From: an uncultured SAR86 cluster bacterium
GTDB taxonomy: Bacteria > Pseudomonadota > Gammaproteobacteria > Magnimaribacterales > D2472
Length of the DNA: 64,000 nt
Assembly (NCBI GenBank): GCA_902612915.1
Contig: CACMFH010000001.1
Location: forward strand, 62,001-126,000
Direction: 5' to 3'
Part shown: piece after piece, positions 51,293-59,663 of the stretch
Layout of the letters: each line of letters opens with the position of its first letter
How positions within the stretch are numbered: the stretch's first letter is position 1
Notes under the pieces: generated by a model
The model's database searches: none
Told to the model about the DNA's origin: nothing
What the model saw: the letters and a program-made list of their open reading frames with translations, nothing else
Program-made: the position numbers and the translations under genes

Positions 51293-52018
51293 ATGTCTTC
51301 CTCAACCAAAGCTAATTTACCAAAGATAATTCACGAGAAGGGTGCTTATCATCCTATAAATCAAATGAGAGATTTAATAATCGATCTTTTAATTGATTTA
51401 GGGTTTGAGGAGATTGATGGTCCTGAGATTGAAACTGAAGAATTTAATTTTGATATGTTGAATATAAAAAAATCTCATCCAGCTAGACAAATGCATGATA
51501 CTTTTTACGTAAATTCAAAATCTAATGTTTTAAGAACTCATACATCACCTGTTCAAATTAGGGGAATGTTAAAAAATAATCCTCCTTTTGGACTAATTTC
51601 TGGCGGAAAAGTTTACAGAAAAGATGATGATGCTACTCATTTGCCGATGTTTCATCAAGTTGAGGGCATATATGTTGATAAAGACGTAAATTTTGCAAAT
51701 CTGAAGTACCTAATCCATAAAATTGTGTATTCATTATTTGGTGATGGTGTTAAATTAAGATTTAGGCCATCTTATTTCCCTTTTACAGAACCCTCTGCAG
51801 AGGTTGATATACTCTCAAATGAAGGAAAATGGTTAGAAATTTTAGGATGTGGAATAGTCAATCCAATAGTTCTTGAAAATTGCAAAATAGATTCAACTAA
51901 ATATAGTGGCTTTGCATTTGGGCTTGGTGTGGAAAGAATTGCAATGTTACTTAATGGCGTGAATGACATTAGAGAGTTTTATAAATCTAATTTGGATTTC
52001 TTAAAACAGTTTAAATGA
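51293..52018 (+). CDS. pheS: Phenylalanyl-tRNA synthetase alpha subunit, lacking N-terminal coiled coil
   Basis: The catalytic PheRS alpha subunit, charging tRNA-Phe. It is 241 residues, against about 327 in E. coli. The catalytic core is complete: HPINQMRDLIIDLLIDLGFE, DGPEIETEEFNFDMLNI, HPARQMHDTFY, VLRTHTSPVQIRGML, PMFHQVEGIYVDK, FRPSYFPFTEPSAEVDI, WLEILGCGIVNP and GFAFGLGVERIAMLLNGVND. Only ~18 residues precede the core, so the ~85-residue coiled coil that embraces the tRNA is missing. A TGA at 51290-51292, in frame and directly before the ATG, excludes a longer start. Overlaps pheT by 4 bases. Confidence 0.95.
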   Translation: MSSSTKANLPKIIHEKGAYHPINQMRDLIIDLLIDLGFEEIDGPEIETEEFNFDMLNIKKSHPARQMHDTFYVNSKSNVLRTHTSPVQIRGMLKNNPPFGLISGGKVYRKDDDATHLPMFHQVEGIYVDKDVNFANLKYLIHKIVYSLFGDGVKLRFRPSYFPFTEPSAEVDILSNEGKWLEILGCGIVNPIVLENCKIDSTKYSGFAFGLGVERIAMLLNGVNDIREFYKSNLDFLKQFK

Positions 52019-53928
52019 AAATACCCTACGCTGACATAGTCAAATATATCCCAGAAATTCCTTCTATAGATGCTATTTCCGAAAAATTATTTCAATTGGG
52101 TCATGAGCATGAAGTTGAAAAATCAATATTTAACATTGAGTTCACACCCAATAGAGGTGATTGTTTATCTTTGATAGGAATATTAAGAGATTTAGCTCTT
52201 TTTTATGAAATAAAAAAAGATTTTCCTATATTTCCTGATAAATTGGAAAAGCTCAATCTAAACTTTATAGATAATACTGACAATACTTGTACATTTATTA
52301 CATTTTTAAAAATTGATATCGATGACAAAATTTTGGATTATAAAGATTGTTTAAAATCATATTATGAACAAACTGATAATTTAAAAAACAATTTTTTCAC
52401 AGACATTTCTAATTATATTTCTTATGAGACTGGCCAACCAACTCATTGTTATGATGCAAAAGCAGTTGGAGGTAAAATTTCTCTTGATTTAGAAAAAGGT
52501 AAACATAACTTTCAAACTCTTTTAGATGAAAATGTTGAACTTTTTGGAAGTAATTTAGTATTCAAAAAAGATAATGAAATTATAAACTTAGCTGGCATTA
52601 TGGGTGGTAAAAGTACTTCATGTTCGGAGAATACAAGATCTGTTCTAATAGAATGTGCAAGCTTTAATCCAGAAGCAATAGTAGGAAATGCTATCAAGTA
52701 CAACTTAAAATCAGATGCTGCACATAAATTTGAGAGAGGTGTTGATCCGTGTTGTCATGATTTTGTTTTAAGAAGGTTTCTCAAACTGGTTCACGACCAT
52801 GCAAATGTAAAAAATGTTCAAATTTTTACAAAAGGTAATAGCGCTTATAAGCAGACAAACATTAAATATGATATTGATAAAATATCTAAAATTATAGGCA
52901 TCAAGCCATCAGAAGAACTCTTTTCAAAAAGCTTGACCAAGCTTGGGTTTAAAATAGATAAAAAACTTATTCATGTTCCATCATATAGAAATGATATTAA
53001 GACTCTTAATGACATTGCTGAGGAAATTGCTAGAGCAATTGGATATGATTCTATTAAGTCAATTCCAATTTCTATACACTCAAATTCTAATCAATCTAAA
53101 AATTTAAATCAGAATTTTTTAAGAGATTACTTGATATCAAAGGGTTTTTTTGAGGTAATAAATAATCCTTTCGTTGATTATTGTAATGAGTATTCAATTG
53201 AAATAGACAATCCTCTTGACATCAAAAGTGGATATCTTAGAACAAATCTTCAACAGTCCTTAATTAAAAATCTTCTTTACAATGAAAGAAGACAAAAAGA
53301 TTCAATAAAAATTTTTGAAATTTCAGACATCTATCAAATTAGAAATAATGAAGTTTTTAATGAAAAAGTATTAGCCCTAATAGTATCTGGAAGAGTGGGA
53401 AAAAATTATCTAGATTTTTCAAAAATTGTTGATAATGATTATATAAATGACTTATTTAAAGACATATTGCCGATCGAAAATATAAAAGTTAAAAACATTC
53501 TTCGTGAAGACCTAGACACTAAATTAAAAAACAAAATCTATTACTGTGAAATACCAATGAATGACATAAACATTGAAAATGATTTAGTTCTCAAAAATGA
53601 GAATAAAGAATTTTTAAAAATAAAGTATGTGCCAATTTCTGAATTTCCATCCTCAAATAGAGATCTCTCTTTTTCAGTCAAGAATAAATCAAAATTTAAA
53701 GATCTTGAGAATTTTATATTGAGCTATAAACATGATTTTATAAAAGAAGTTTTTGTCTTTGATTTTTTTGATAATAAAAAAAATAATGAAATAAAAATTG
53801 GTTTTAGATTTATTTTTCAATCAGGTACTTCAACTCTTACAGACATTGAAATAAATAATGTTATGAAAGTTATTATTGAAAAAAGCATTACAATTGACGG
53901 CGTATCTGTTCCTGGATATGAAGTTTAG
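52015..53928 (+). CDS. pheT: Phenylalanyl-tRNA synthetase beta subunit, lacking the EMAP/OB domain
   Basis: A 637-residue PheRS beta subunit, against about 795 in E. coli. The first ~40 residues (MKIPYADIVKYIPEIPSIDA, ISEKLFQLGHEHEV) run straight into IEFTPNRGDCLSLIG (B1), so the ~110-residue EMAP/OB-fold tRNA-binding domain that normally sits between them is absent. Remaining domains: B3/B4 editing region (SYETGQPTHCYDA, NLAGIMGGKST, HKFERGVDP), B5 (DIDKISKIIGIKP), B6/B7, and a C-terminal anticodon-binding B8 (SEFPSSNRDLSFSV to the end). The gene follows pheS with a 4-base overlap. Confidence 0.94.
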   Translation: MKIPYADIVKYIPEIPSIDAISEKLFQLGHEHEVEKSIFNIEFTPNRGDCLSLIGILRDLALFYEIKKDFPIFPDKLEKLNLNFIDNTDNTCTFITFLKIDIDDKILDYKDCLKSYYEQTDNLKNNFFTDISNYISYETGQPTHCYDAKAVGGKISLDLEKGKHNFQTLLDENVELFGSNLVFKKDNEIINLAGIMGGKSTSCSENTRSVLIECASFNPEAIVGNAIKYNLKSDAAHKFERGVDPCCHDFVLRRFLKLVHDHANVKNVQIFTKGNSAYKQTNIKYDIDKISKIIGIKPSEELFSKSLTKLGFKIDKKLIHVPSYRNDIKTLNDIAEEIARAIGYDSIKSIPISIHSNSNQSKNLNQNFLRDYLISKGFFEVINNPFVDYCNEYSIEIDNPLDIKSGYLRTNLQQSLIKNLLYNERRQKDSIKIFEISDIYQIRNNEVFNEKVLALIVSGRVGKNYLDFSKIVDNDYINDLFKDILPIENIKVKNILREDLDTKLKNKIYYCEIPMNDINIENDLVLKNENKEFLKIKYVPISEFPSSNRDLSFSVKNKSKFKDLENFILSYKHDFIKEVFVFDFFDNKKNNEIKIGFRFIFQSGTSTLTDIEINNVMKVIIEKSITIDGVSVPGYEV

Positions 53929-53969
53929 TCTTGTAATGATATATAATTGTTAAAAAATGAGAGCACATT

Positions 53970-55784
53970 ATGAATAAACTGAAATATTTAATTGCAGCGC
54001 TAATCATTCCTGTGGCTTTTTCTCAAGATTTTGATGACTCATTTCTAGATAGTTTGCCCGAAGACATTCAAGAGGACGTTCTTGAGAGAGTTGAAAGTAA
54101 TAGTGACAAAGAAAAGCCATCATTTTTAAGAAATTCGATTATATCTTCAGAGTTAGAAAAAAAAGAGCTTGAGGATCTTAAAAAAAGAATTGAAGAGGAT
54201 TTAAAATATTTAGAAGAAAAAATAGAAGATGAAGAGGATGATTCTTTGTTTAAGGAGCTCCCCCTATTTGGCGAGGATTTTTTTAAAACAATTCAATCAA
54301 CCTTTATGCCAATAAATGAGCCAAATCTTGATTCATCATACGTTCTTGATTCTAGAGATGTTCTGGAAATACAGACAATTGGAGATGATAGTTTTATAGA
54401 GAATTTTCCTGTTGCAAGAGATGGCTCCATTACTATAGAGGAGGTCGGAAAAATTTATGTTGCTGGCCTATCTCTTGAAGATGCTTCATCTGTAATAAAA
54501 GCTAGAATTGAAAACTCCTACATTGGTACATCTGCATATGTATCGTTGGTAAGTATCAGAGACATAAATGTATTAGTTTCTGGAAATGCTTTTAATCCTG
54601 GTGTGTACACAATGAGTGGAAACTCAAGTGTACTCCACGCAGTTAGTGTTGCTGGGGGTATAAACGATTTTGGAAGTTACAGGGAAATTAACCTAATAAG
54701 AGATGAAAATGTTATAGAAACTCTTGATTTGTATGATGTTCTTATTACAGGCGAACTAAACTTTAAGAGTAGATTGAGAACAGGTGATATTGTTTTTGTA
54801 AATCCAACCAATAATATAGTATCAATTGATGGAGCCGTTAAGCGACCAGCTAGGTACGAGATGCTTGATGAGCAGAGTTTAGGCGACGTATTTAAATATG
54901 CAAATGGTTTAAAAAAAGAAGCTGATTTAAATAACATAAATTTAGAACGTTATCTCGACGATTCTGTTAGATCTATACCTATTGTAAATATCTCGCAATT
55001 TGATGAAATACCTGCAAAAGATGGAGACAAGATTCTTATTAGAGAACATTCTTTTCGAAAAATTAAAGTATCAGGAGCGGTAATCAATCCTGGCACATAC
55101 ATAATGACAGAAGGATCAACAATTAAAGATGTTATAAGTAAAGCAGGGGGTTACACTGATTCAGCATATCCATTTGGTGCAGTATATGAAAATCAGGATG
55201 CTTTAGTAATTAACAAGCGAGCTAAAGAGATTTTATATGAAGATTTTATTGACAATATAATTACACTAAGTCAACAGAATCCTGATGGTGGTTTTAATTT
55301 CACCGCTTTTATTGATCTTACAGAGAAGCTAAAAAAAACAAAACCAAACGGAAGAATGGTGGTAGATTTATTAGATGATGAATCTTCTAATGATATTTAT
55401 GTAAAAGATGGTGATTTTATAACCATACCCGAGCAACCAAATCATGTATATGTTTACGGAGAAGTTTCTTCTGAGGGAGCAATTCAATTCGAGTTCGATG
55501 AAAGTATTGAAGAATATATTAATAAATCTGGAGGATACAAAGAAACTGCAGACAAATTGGCAGTATATATAATGCAACCAAATGGCAATACTCAAAGGTA
55601 CGATCTTCAAAGGAACCTTTTTGAATCTCAAAGACGAAATCTTGAAATTTATCCTGGCTCAATTATTTTTATTCCAAGGAAAATTGATAATTCTGCTGCA
55701 CGAAGAATTGCAACTCAAGCTTATGTCTCAATTCTTGGTAATCTCGGAATAGCATTAGCTTCATTATCAAATCTTTCTGATTAA
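53970..55784 (+). CDS. Polysaccharide export protein with poly_export and SLBB domains (Wza/KpsD-like)
   Basis: A 604-residue periplasmic/outer-membrane polysaccharide exporter. A signal peptide (residues 1-19, cleaved near AFS-QDF) is followed by an acidic region and a coiled coil (about 55-85, SELEKKELEDLKKRIEEDLK), a poly_export domain (about 117-200, YVLDSRDVLEIQTIGDDS) and several SLBB beta-grasp domains (INVLVSGNAFNPGVYTMSGN; KIKVSGAVINPGTYIMTEG; HVYVYGEVSSEGAIQFEF). No lipobox Cys follows the signal. The C-terminus has a hydrophobic helix. It follows pheT across 41 bases and precedes a YjbH-like gene. Confidence 0.87.
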   Translation: MNKLKYLIAALIIPVAFSQDFDDSFLDSLPEDIQEDVLERVESNSDKEKPSFLRNSIISSELEKKELEDLKKRIEEDLKYLEEKIEDEEDDSLFKELPLFGEDFFKTIQSTFMPINEPNLDSSYVLDSRDVLEIQTIGDDSFIENFPVARDGSITIEEVGKIYVAGLSLEDASSVIKARIENSYIGTSAYVSLVSIRDINVLVSGNAFNPGVYTMSGNSSVLHAVSVAGGINDFGSYREINLIRDENVIETLDLYDVLITGELNFKSRLRTGDIVFVNPTNNIVSIDGAVKRPARYEMLDEQSLGDVFKYANGLKKEADLNNINLERYLDDSVRSIPIVNISQFDEIPAKDGDKILIREHSFRKIKVSGAVINPGTYIMTEGSTIKDVISKAGGYTDSAYPFGAVYENQDALVINKRAKEILYEDFIDNIITLSQQNPDGGFNFTAFIDLTEKLKKTKPNGRMVVDLLDDESSNDIYVKDGDFITIPEQPNHVYVYGEVSSEGAIQFEFDESIEEYINKSGGYKETADKLAVYIMQPNGNTQRYDLQRNLFESQRRNLEIYPGSIIFIPRKIDNSAARRIATQAYVSILGNLGIALASLSNLSD

Positions 55785-55837
55785 TTTTGAATGATAATTG
55801 TAATTTGTTCATACGGAAGAAATTTTGATTGTGATAA

Positions 55838-57805
55838 ATGAATACAAAATTAAATATTAAAAATTTTTTTTTCATTGTTGCTACTATTTCATCTTTTCAT
55901 ACAATTAGTGATAGCTATATATATAACTCATACAATAATCACGGGGTTGTTGGGTTAATAAATACTCCAACTGCAAGATTTTATGACAGTGCCGTTCATG
56001 GAGTTACTGTTTGGGATGGAGATCCGCCTCAGAAAATTACACTAACATCAAATCCTTTTGAATGGATGGAAGCATCATTTTTTTATACTAATATTCAAGA
56101 CAAACCTTATTGCGATATCTTAACTGATGTTTTATGCCAACAAGACTATAAGGACAAGGGATTCAATATCAAGTTAAGAGTAAAAGAGCAAGGTGCGTTA
56201 CCAGCAATTGCGATTGGCATAAATGATATTGCAGGCACCGGCTTGTTTAGCTCTGAGTATATTGTTTCAAGCTTTGGCATAAATAATATTGATTTGCATT
56301 TTGGTATTGGGTGGGGAACTTTAAATGGATCTAATAAAAAATCTAAAAATCCATTTGGATATTTCAATGATGAATTTAAAACTAGGCCTTCAAATGTTGC
56401 AGATCAAGGTGGTCAGTTTCAAGTATCTAGATATTTTTCTAGTGAAGATGTATCGCCATTTTTTGGCATAGCATATGCTTTTAATGAAAAACTTTCATTT
56501 AAAATTGAAAATGATCCAACACTTGCGCCTAGTAGCATAGGGTACAAAAAATCAAAAAGCGACTACTCTTTTGGTTTTGATTATATGCTTAACGAAAATT
56601 TTTCTATTGGAGTTTCCAGTGAAAGAGGGAATTATATTGGCTTTAAATTTATTTATAGAAATAATCCTCAGTCATCCTTTAAAGCATATGAGTATAAAAC
56701 TTCTAATAAAATTGAGGATACAGATGATAAGTATACAAAGCTTATTAAAAACCTAGAAAGTAATGGTATTGGAGTTAATAGAATTATTGAAACTAGTGAA
56801 TCCATTGGACTAGAATTAACGCAATTCATTCATCCAAGCTTTAAGACTATTGAGAGCATCATAAGATCTTCAACAAAAGAAGCAGGAATTAACAAAAATA
56901 TAAAAAAAGATATCCTTATAGCTGATTTAAAGGCAGTTAATGAGATTGACGAAAGTTTTGAAGCTAATTCTGACATCATATATGAGAGAATTAAGAAAAG
57001 TTCATTTAACACTTCAACAGGTTTTAAGTTTCGACCTTTCATTGCTTCAAGGGAAGAATTTTTTAAGGGAGCACTATTATTAGAAAATGATAGCGAATAT
57101 AACTTTACAGATTATTTATCTGTTACCTCTAATCTCAAATATTCTGTTGCAAATAATTTCGAAGATTTGAGGTATCCACCATTTAATACCTATCCTGCTC
57201 AAGTAAGGTCTGACATAAAACAATACTTAAAAAATATGGATGAGGGACTTCTAATAGGTCGATTACAACTTGACTATAGACTTACACCAAAAACAAATCA
57301 TCATATTTTAGTTTCTGGAGGTATTCTAGAAGATATGTTCTCAGGTATTGGGATAGAATATTTATTTTTTAAACAGGATACTAATTATGCTTTTGGTGTT
57401 GAGTCATTTAAAGTGAAAAAAAGGGACTACGAATGGGGGTTTGGACATCTAGATTATGAAAATACAACACTTACAGCAAACATGTACTACCGAAATTATG
57501 GCTTAATTCCATTTGATATGAAGATTTCAGCTGGAGAATATCTGGCTGGTGACGTTGGAACAACTATAGAGTTTTCAAGATCTTATACGAACGGAGTTAA
57601 ATTTGGAGTTTTTGCTACATTTACGGATGTTACTTCAGAGCAATTTGGAGAAGGTAGCTTCGATAAGGGCATTTTTTGGAATATCCCAATTGCTGGAAAC
57701 GCAATAGCATATACTTGGCGCCCTTTAACAAAGGATCCAGGATCAAAATTAGTAAGAAGTAAAACATTGCATGATTTATTGATAAGATTTAGACCAATCA
57801 ATTAA
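55838..57805 (+). CDS. YjbH-like outer-membrane exopolysaccharide protein
   Basis: A 655-residue protein with a signal-like N-terminus (about residues 1-25) and the YjbH/DUF940 start NNHGVVGLINTPTARFYDSA, then repeating amphipathic beta strands (EWMEASFFYTNIQDKPYCDI, LSFKIENDPTLAPSSIGYKK), consistent with an outer-membrane beta-barrel. YjbH proteins are linked to exopolysaccharide export, though their exact role is not settled. It follows the Wza/KpsD-like gene with 53 bases between, forming an export pair. The C-terminal residue pattern (LLIRFRPIN) is not a canonical OMP ending. Confidence 0.78.
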   Translation: MNTKLNIKNFFFIVATISSFHTISDSYIYNSYNNHGVVGLINTPTARFYDSAVHGVTVWDGDPPQKITLTSNPFEWMEASFFYTNIQDKPYCDILTDVLCQQDYKDKGFNIKLRVKEQGALPAIAIGINDIAGTGLFSSEYIVSSFGINNIDLHFGIGWGTLNGSNKKSKNPFGYFNDEFKTRPSNVADQGGQFQVSRYFSSEDVSPFFGIAYAFNEKLSFKIENDPTLAPSSIGYKKSKSDYSFGFDYMLNENFSIGVSSERGNYIGFKFIYRNNPQSSFKAYEYKTSNKIEDTDDKYTKLIKNLESNGIGVNRIIETSESIGLELTQFIHPSFKTIESIIRSSTKEAGINKNIKKDILIADLKAVNEIDESFEANSDIIYERIKKSSFNTSTGFKFRPFIASREEFFKGALLLENDSEYNFTDYLSVTSNLKYSVANNFEDLRYPPFNTYPAQVRSDIKQYLKNMDEGLLIGRLQLDYRLTPKTNHHILVSGGILEDMFSGIGIEYLFFKQDTNYAFGVESFKVKKRDYEWGFGHLDYENTTLTANMYYRNYGLIPFDMKISAGEYLAGDVGTTIEFSRSYTNGVKFGVFATFTDVTSEQFGEGSFDKGIFWNIPIAGNAIAYTWRPLTKDPGSKLVRSKTLHDLLIRFRPIN

Positions 57806-57983
57806 AACTTATTATCTAAAGATACGTTTAAAAAGTAGACATTTTTAATCTTATCTAAAAAAAACACATAAATAATTACATTTTTGCGAGAAAATGCAGT
57901 ATTATTGACGTCCGGAGTTTTATATATATTAAATATGTGTGATAATAACTTCAGATAGCAACATATATTAGAGGGATATAGCT
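57806..57983 (+). promoter_or_regulatory. Spacer with probable promoter of the Ig-like protein gene
   Basis: A 178-base AT-rich gap. It holds a TTGACG -35 (57905-57910) with TATTAA (57927-57932) 16 bases downstream as the best -10. AGAGGG lies 7 bases before the ATG at 57984. Two TTATCTAAA copies, near 57810 and 57853, are a short direct repeat. No terminator hairpin is seen after the YjbH gene. Confidence 0.4.
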
Positions 57984-59225
57984 ATGAAAAAATTTTATTT
58001 ATTTAGTTTAACAATGCTTTCTTTAGGTTTAGCTAATGAAATCAATTCTGAAACCATGAATGAAATGGAGCAAAGAATTGGTCAGATGAGTGTGGTCGAA
58101 CTTCAAGAGCGAAGAGCATATTTACTTCAAGAACAGGCAGCTACTCAAAATCCATCACGTTTAAAAGAGATCGCGGCTGAGTTAAGCACAATCCAAAAAG
58201 CTTTAGTTGCTATTTTGGGTGCAGCAGTTATATCAAATGTTACTGATGATGGATATAACGATAATGTTCCACCAGTAATTACATTGAATGGATCAAATCC
58301 AGATACTACTGAGTTAGGTAATGCCTATACTGATCCAGGTGCTACAGCTTTTGATGAATTCCACGGTGAAACTCCAGTATCTGCATCAAGCAATGTCGAT
58401 ACATCTGCAGTGGGCTCATATACAATTACATATACAGCTACTGACCTTGATGGTAATACTGCTACTGCAACAAGGACTGTAAATGTTGTAGATACAACTG
58501 CACCTACTATTACTATCTTGGGTGATAATCCAGCAACAGTTGAATTAGGAACTTCATACACAGATGCTGGCGCAACAGCAACTGATGCCTCAGGAGATGT
58601 TACAGTTGAATCATCTGGTACAGTTGATTCTGATACACTAGGTGCTTATACGATTACTTATACCTCTACTGATGCCTCTGGTAATACTGCGACTGATACC
58701 AGAACAGTTAATGTTACAGATACAACAGCTCCAGTATTCACATCATCATCTACTTTTGTTGTTGATGAAGGTACAACAAATGTTGGAACAGTAACAGCTA
58801 CCGATTTACAGTCAGTTACATTTACAATTTCAGGAAGTGATTTAGCTATAACTGAAGATGGAGTATTAACATTCGTTTCTCCAGCTGACTATGAAGCTCA
58901 GGTAGATGATCCAACTACACTTCCATATGACGGCAGTACATATGATATTACTGCAACGGTAACTGCTACTGATGCTAGCTCAAATGCTGCAACTCAGGAG
59001 ATTACTGTCAGTATAAGAGATGTTGGTGGTGTCGACGATAATACTGAAACAGGAACTGCTACTAATACAAGTACACAAGGAACTGGCACAGCTACTGCTA
59101 CTGGTACAGGAACCGCTACTGGTACAGGTACAGGTACAGGAACTGGTACAGGTACAGGTACAGGTACAGGTACAGGTACTGGTACAGGTACAGGAACTGG
59201 TACAGGAACTGGAACAGGTACTTAA
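57984..59225 (+). CDS. Secreted Ig-like (DUF5011) and cadherin-like protein with Thr-Gly repeat tail
   Basis: A 413-residue exported protein. Residues 1-17 form a signal peptide; 20-85 look helical. Two DUF5011-type Ig-like domains lie at about 97-168 (PPVITLNGSNPDTTELGNAY to TVNVVD) and 174-247, each with the pattern D-x-G-A-T-A...Y-T-I-T-Y-x-S/A-T-D-x-x-G-N-T-A-T, then a cadherin-like domain (250-346). The last ~58 residues (356-413) are almost only Thr and Gly with a few Ala, Ser and Asn. There is no visible C-terminal anchor, sorting signal or lipobox, so the export route and attachment are unclear. It stands just after the polysaccharide export genes. Confidence 0.8.
   Translation: MKKFYLFSLTMLSLGLANEINSETMNEMEQRIGQMSVVELQERRAYLLQEQAATQNPSRLKEIAAELSTIQKALVAILGAAVISNVTDDGYNDNVPPVITLNGSNPDTTELGNAYTDPGATAFDEFHGETPVSASSNVDTSAVGSYTITYTATDLDGNTATATRTVNVVDTTAPTITILGDNPATVELGTSYTDAGATATDASGDVTVESSGTVDSDTLGAYTITYTSTDASGNTATDTRTVNVTDTTAPVFTSSSTFVVDEGTTNVGTVTATDLQSVTFTISGSDLAITEDGVLTFVSPADYEAQVDDPTTLPYDGSTYDITATVTATDASSNAATQEITVSIRDVGGVDDNTETGTATNTSTQGTGTATATGTGTATGTGTGTGTGTGTGTGTGTGTGTGTGTGTGTGTGT
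59049..59222 (+). repeat. GGTACA hexanucleotide microsatellite coding for Thr-Gly repeats
   Basis: An imperfect tandem array, densest from 59124, of 6-base units GGTACA with variants GGAACT, GGTACT and GGAACC, encoding (Gly-Thr)n at the C-terminus of the Ig-like protein. Because the unit is two codons, gain or loss of units keeps the frame. Such an array may be collapsed or stretched in the assembly. Confidence 0.9.
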
Positions 59226-59238
59226 TAGAAATTAATTT

Positions 59239-59514
59239 GTGAGCCTTGGAAAAAAAGATATTGTAAAAAATATCTCATCCAAGGCTCAAATTTCTTCTTC
59301 TCTTAGTTCTAAAATATTAGAAGGCTTCTTAAAAATCGTTTCTACCGAATCCAAGAATAATCCAGTAAAAATCTCTAATTTTGGAACTTTCTACTATCAT
59401 AAGACTCCAAAAAGACTTGGTAGAAATCCAAAGACCAAAGAAGAATTTGTAATAGGCAGTAGATTAAAGCTTTCACTTAAAGTTTCAAGCAATATCAGAG
59501 ATTTAATAAATTAA
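59239..59514 (+). CDS. ihfA: Integration host factor alpha-like HU/IHF family protein
   Basis: A 91-residue DNA-bending protein of the HU/IHF family. The core is NPVKISNFGTFYYHKTPKRLGRNPKT (in the same order as IHF alpha: ISNFGTFY, then the beta-arm GRNPKTKEE) with the intercalating region. In most Gammaproteobacteria ihfA follows pheT directly; here the three surface genes at 54-59.2 kb separate them, and this gene starts 13 bases after the Ig-like protein stop, using GTG. The N-terminal half is divergent, so a special HU-like role cannot be excluded. Confidence 0.8.
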   Translation: MSLGKKDIVKNISSKAQISSSLSSKILEGFLKIVSTESKNNPVKISNFGTFYYHKTPKRLGRNPKTKEEFVIGSRLKLSLKVSSNIRDLIN

Positions 59515-59523
59515 TGATTAGTT

Positions 59524-59600
59524 TGGTCGGGATGGCCGGATTTGAACCGACGACCACTACACCCCCAGTGTAGTGCGCTACCAGGCTGCGCTACATCCCG
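59524..59600 (-). tRNA. tRNA-Pro (anticodon GGG)
   Basis: A 77-base cloverleaf on the minus strand with encoded CCA (59524-59526). The acceptor stem pairs CGGGATG with CATCCCG; the anticodon stem CTACA/TGTAG encloses CTGGGGG with anticodon GGG; the T-arm has GGTTCAAATCC. In Pseudomonas a tRNA-Pro lies close behind ihfA, as I recall, supporting conserved order here. Confidence 0.95.
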
Positions 59601-59663
59601 AAAAAATAATATATAATGATATTCTCTAATTTTATAGTTTTTTAGAAAATAACATAGAAACCA

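Noticed and set aside
59049-59222. Repeat array as a CRISPR
   Set aside because: Units are 6-base and directly adjacent with no spacers; it is a coding microsatellite.
59020-59235. Frame of Gln-Val-Leu repeats overlapping the Ig-like protein tail
   Set aside because: It is the +1 reading of the GGTACA repeat; the repeat alone explains the long open frame.
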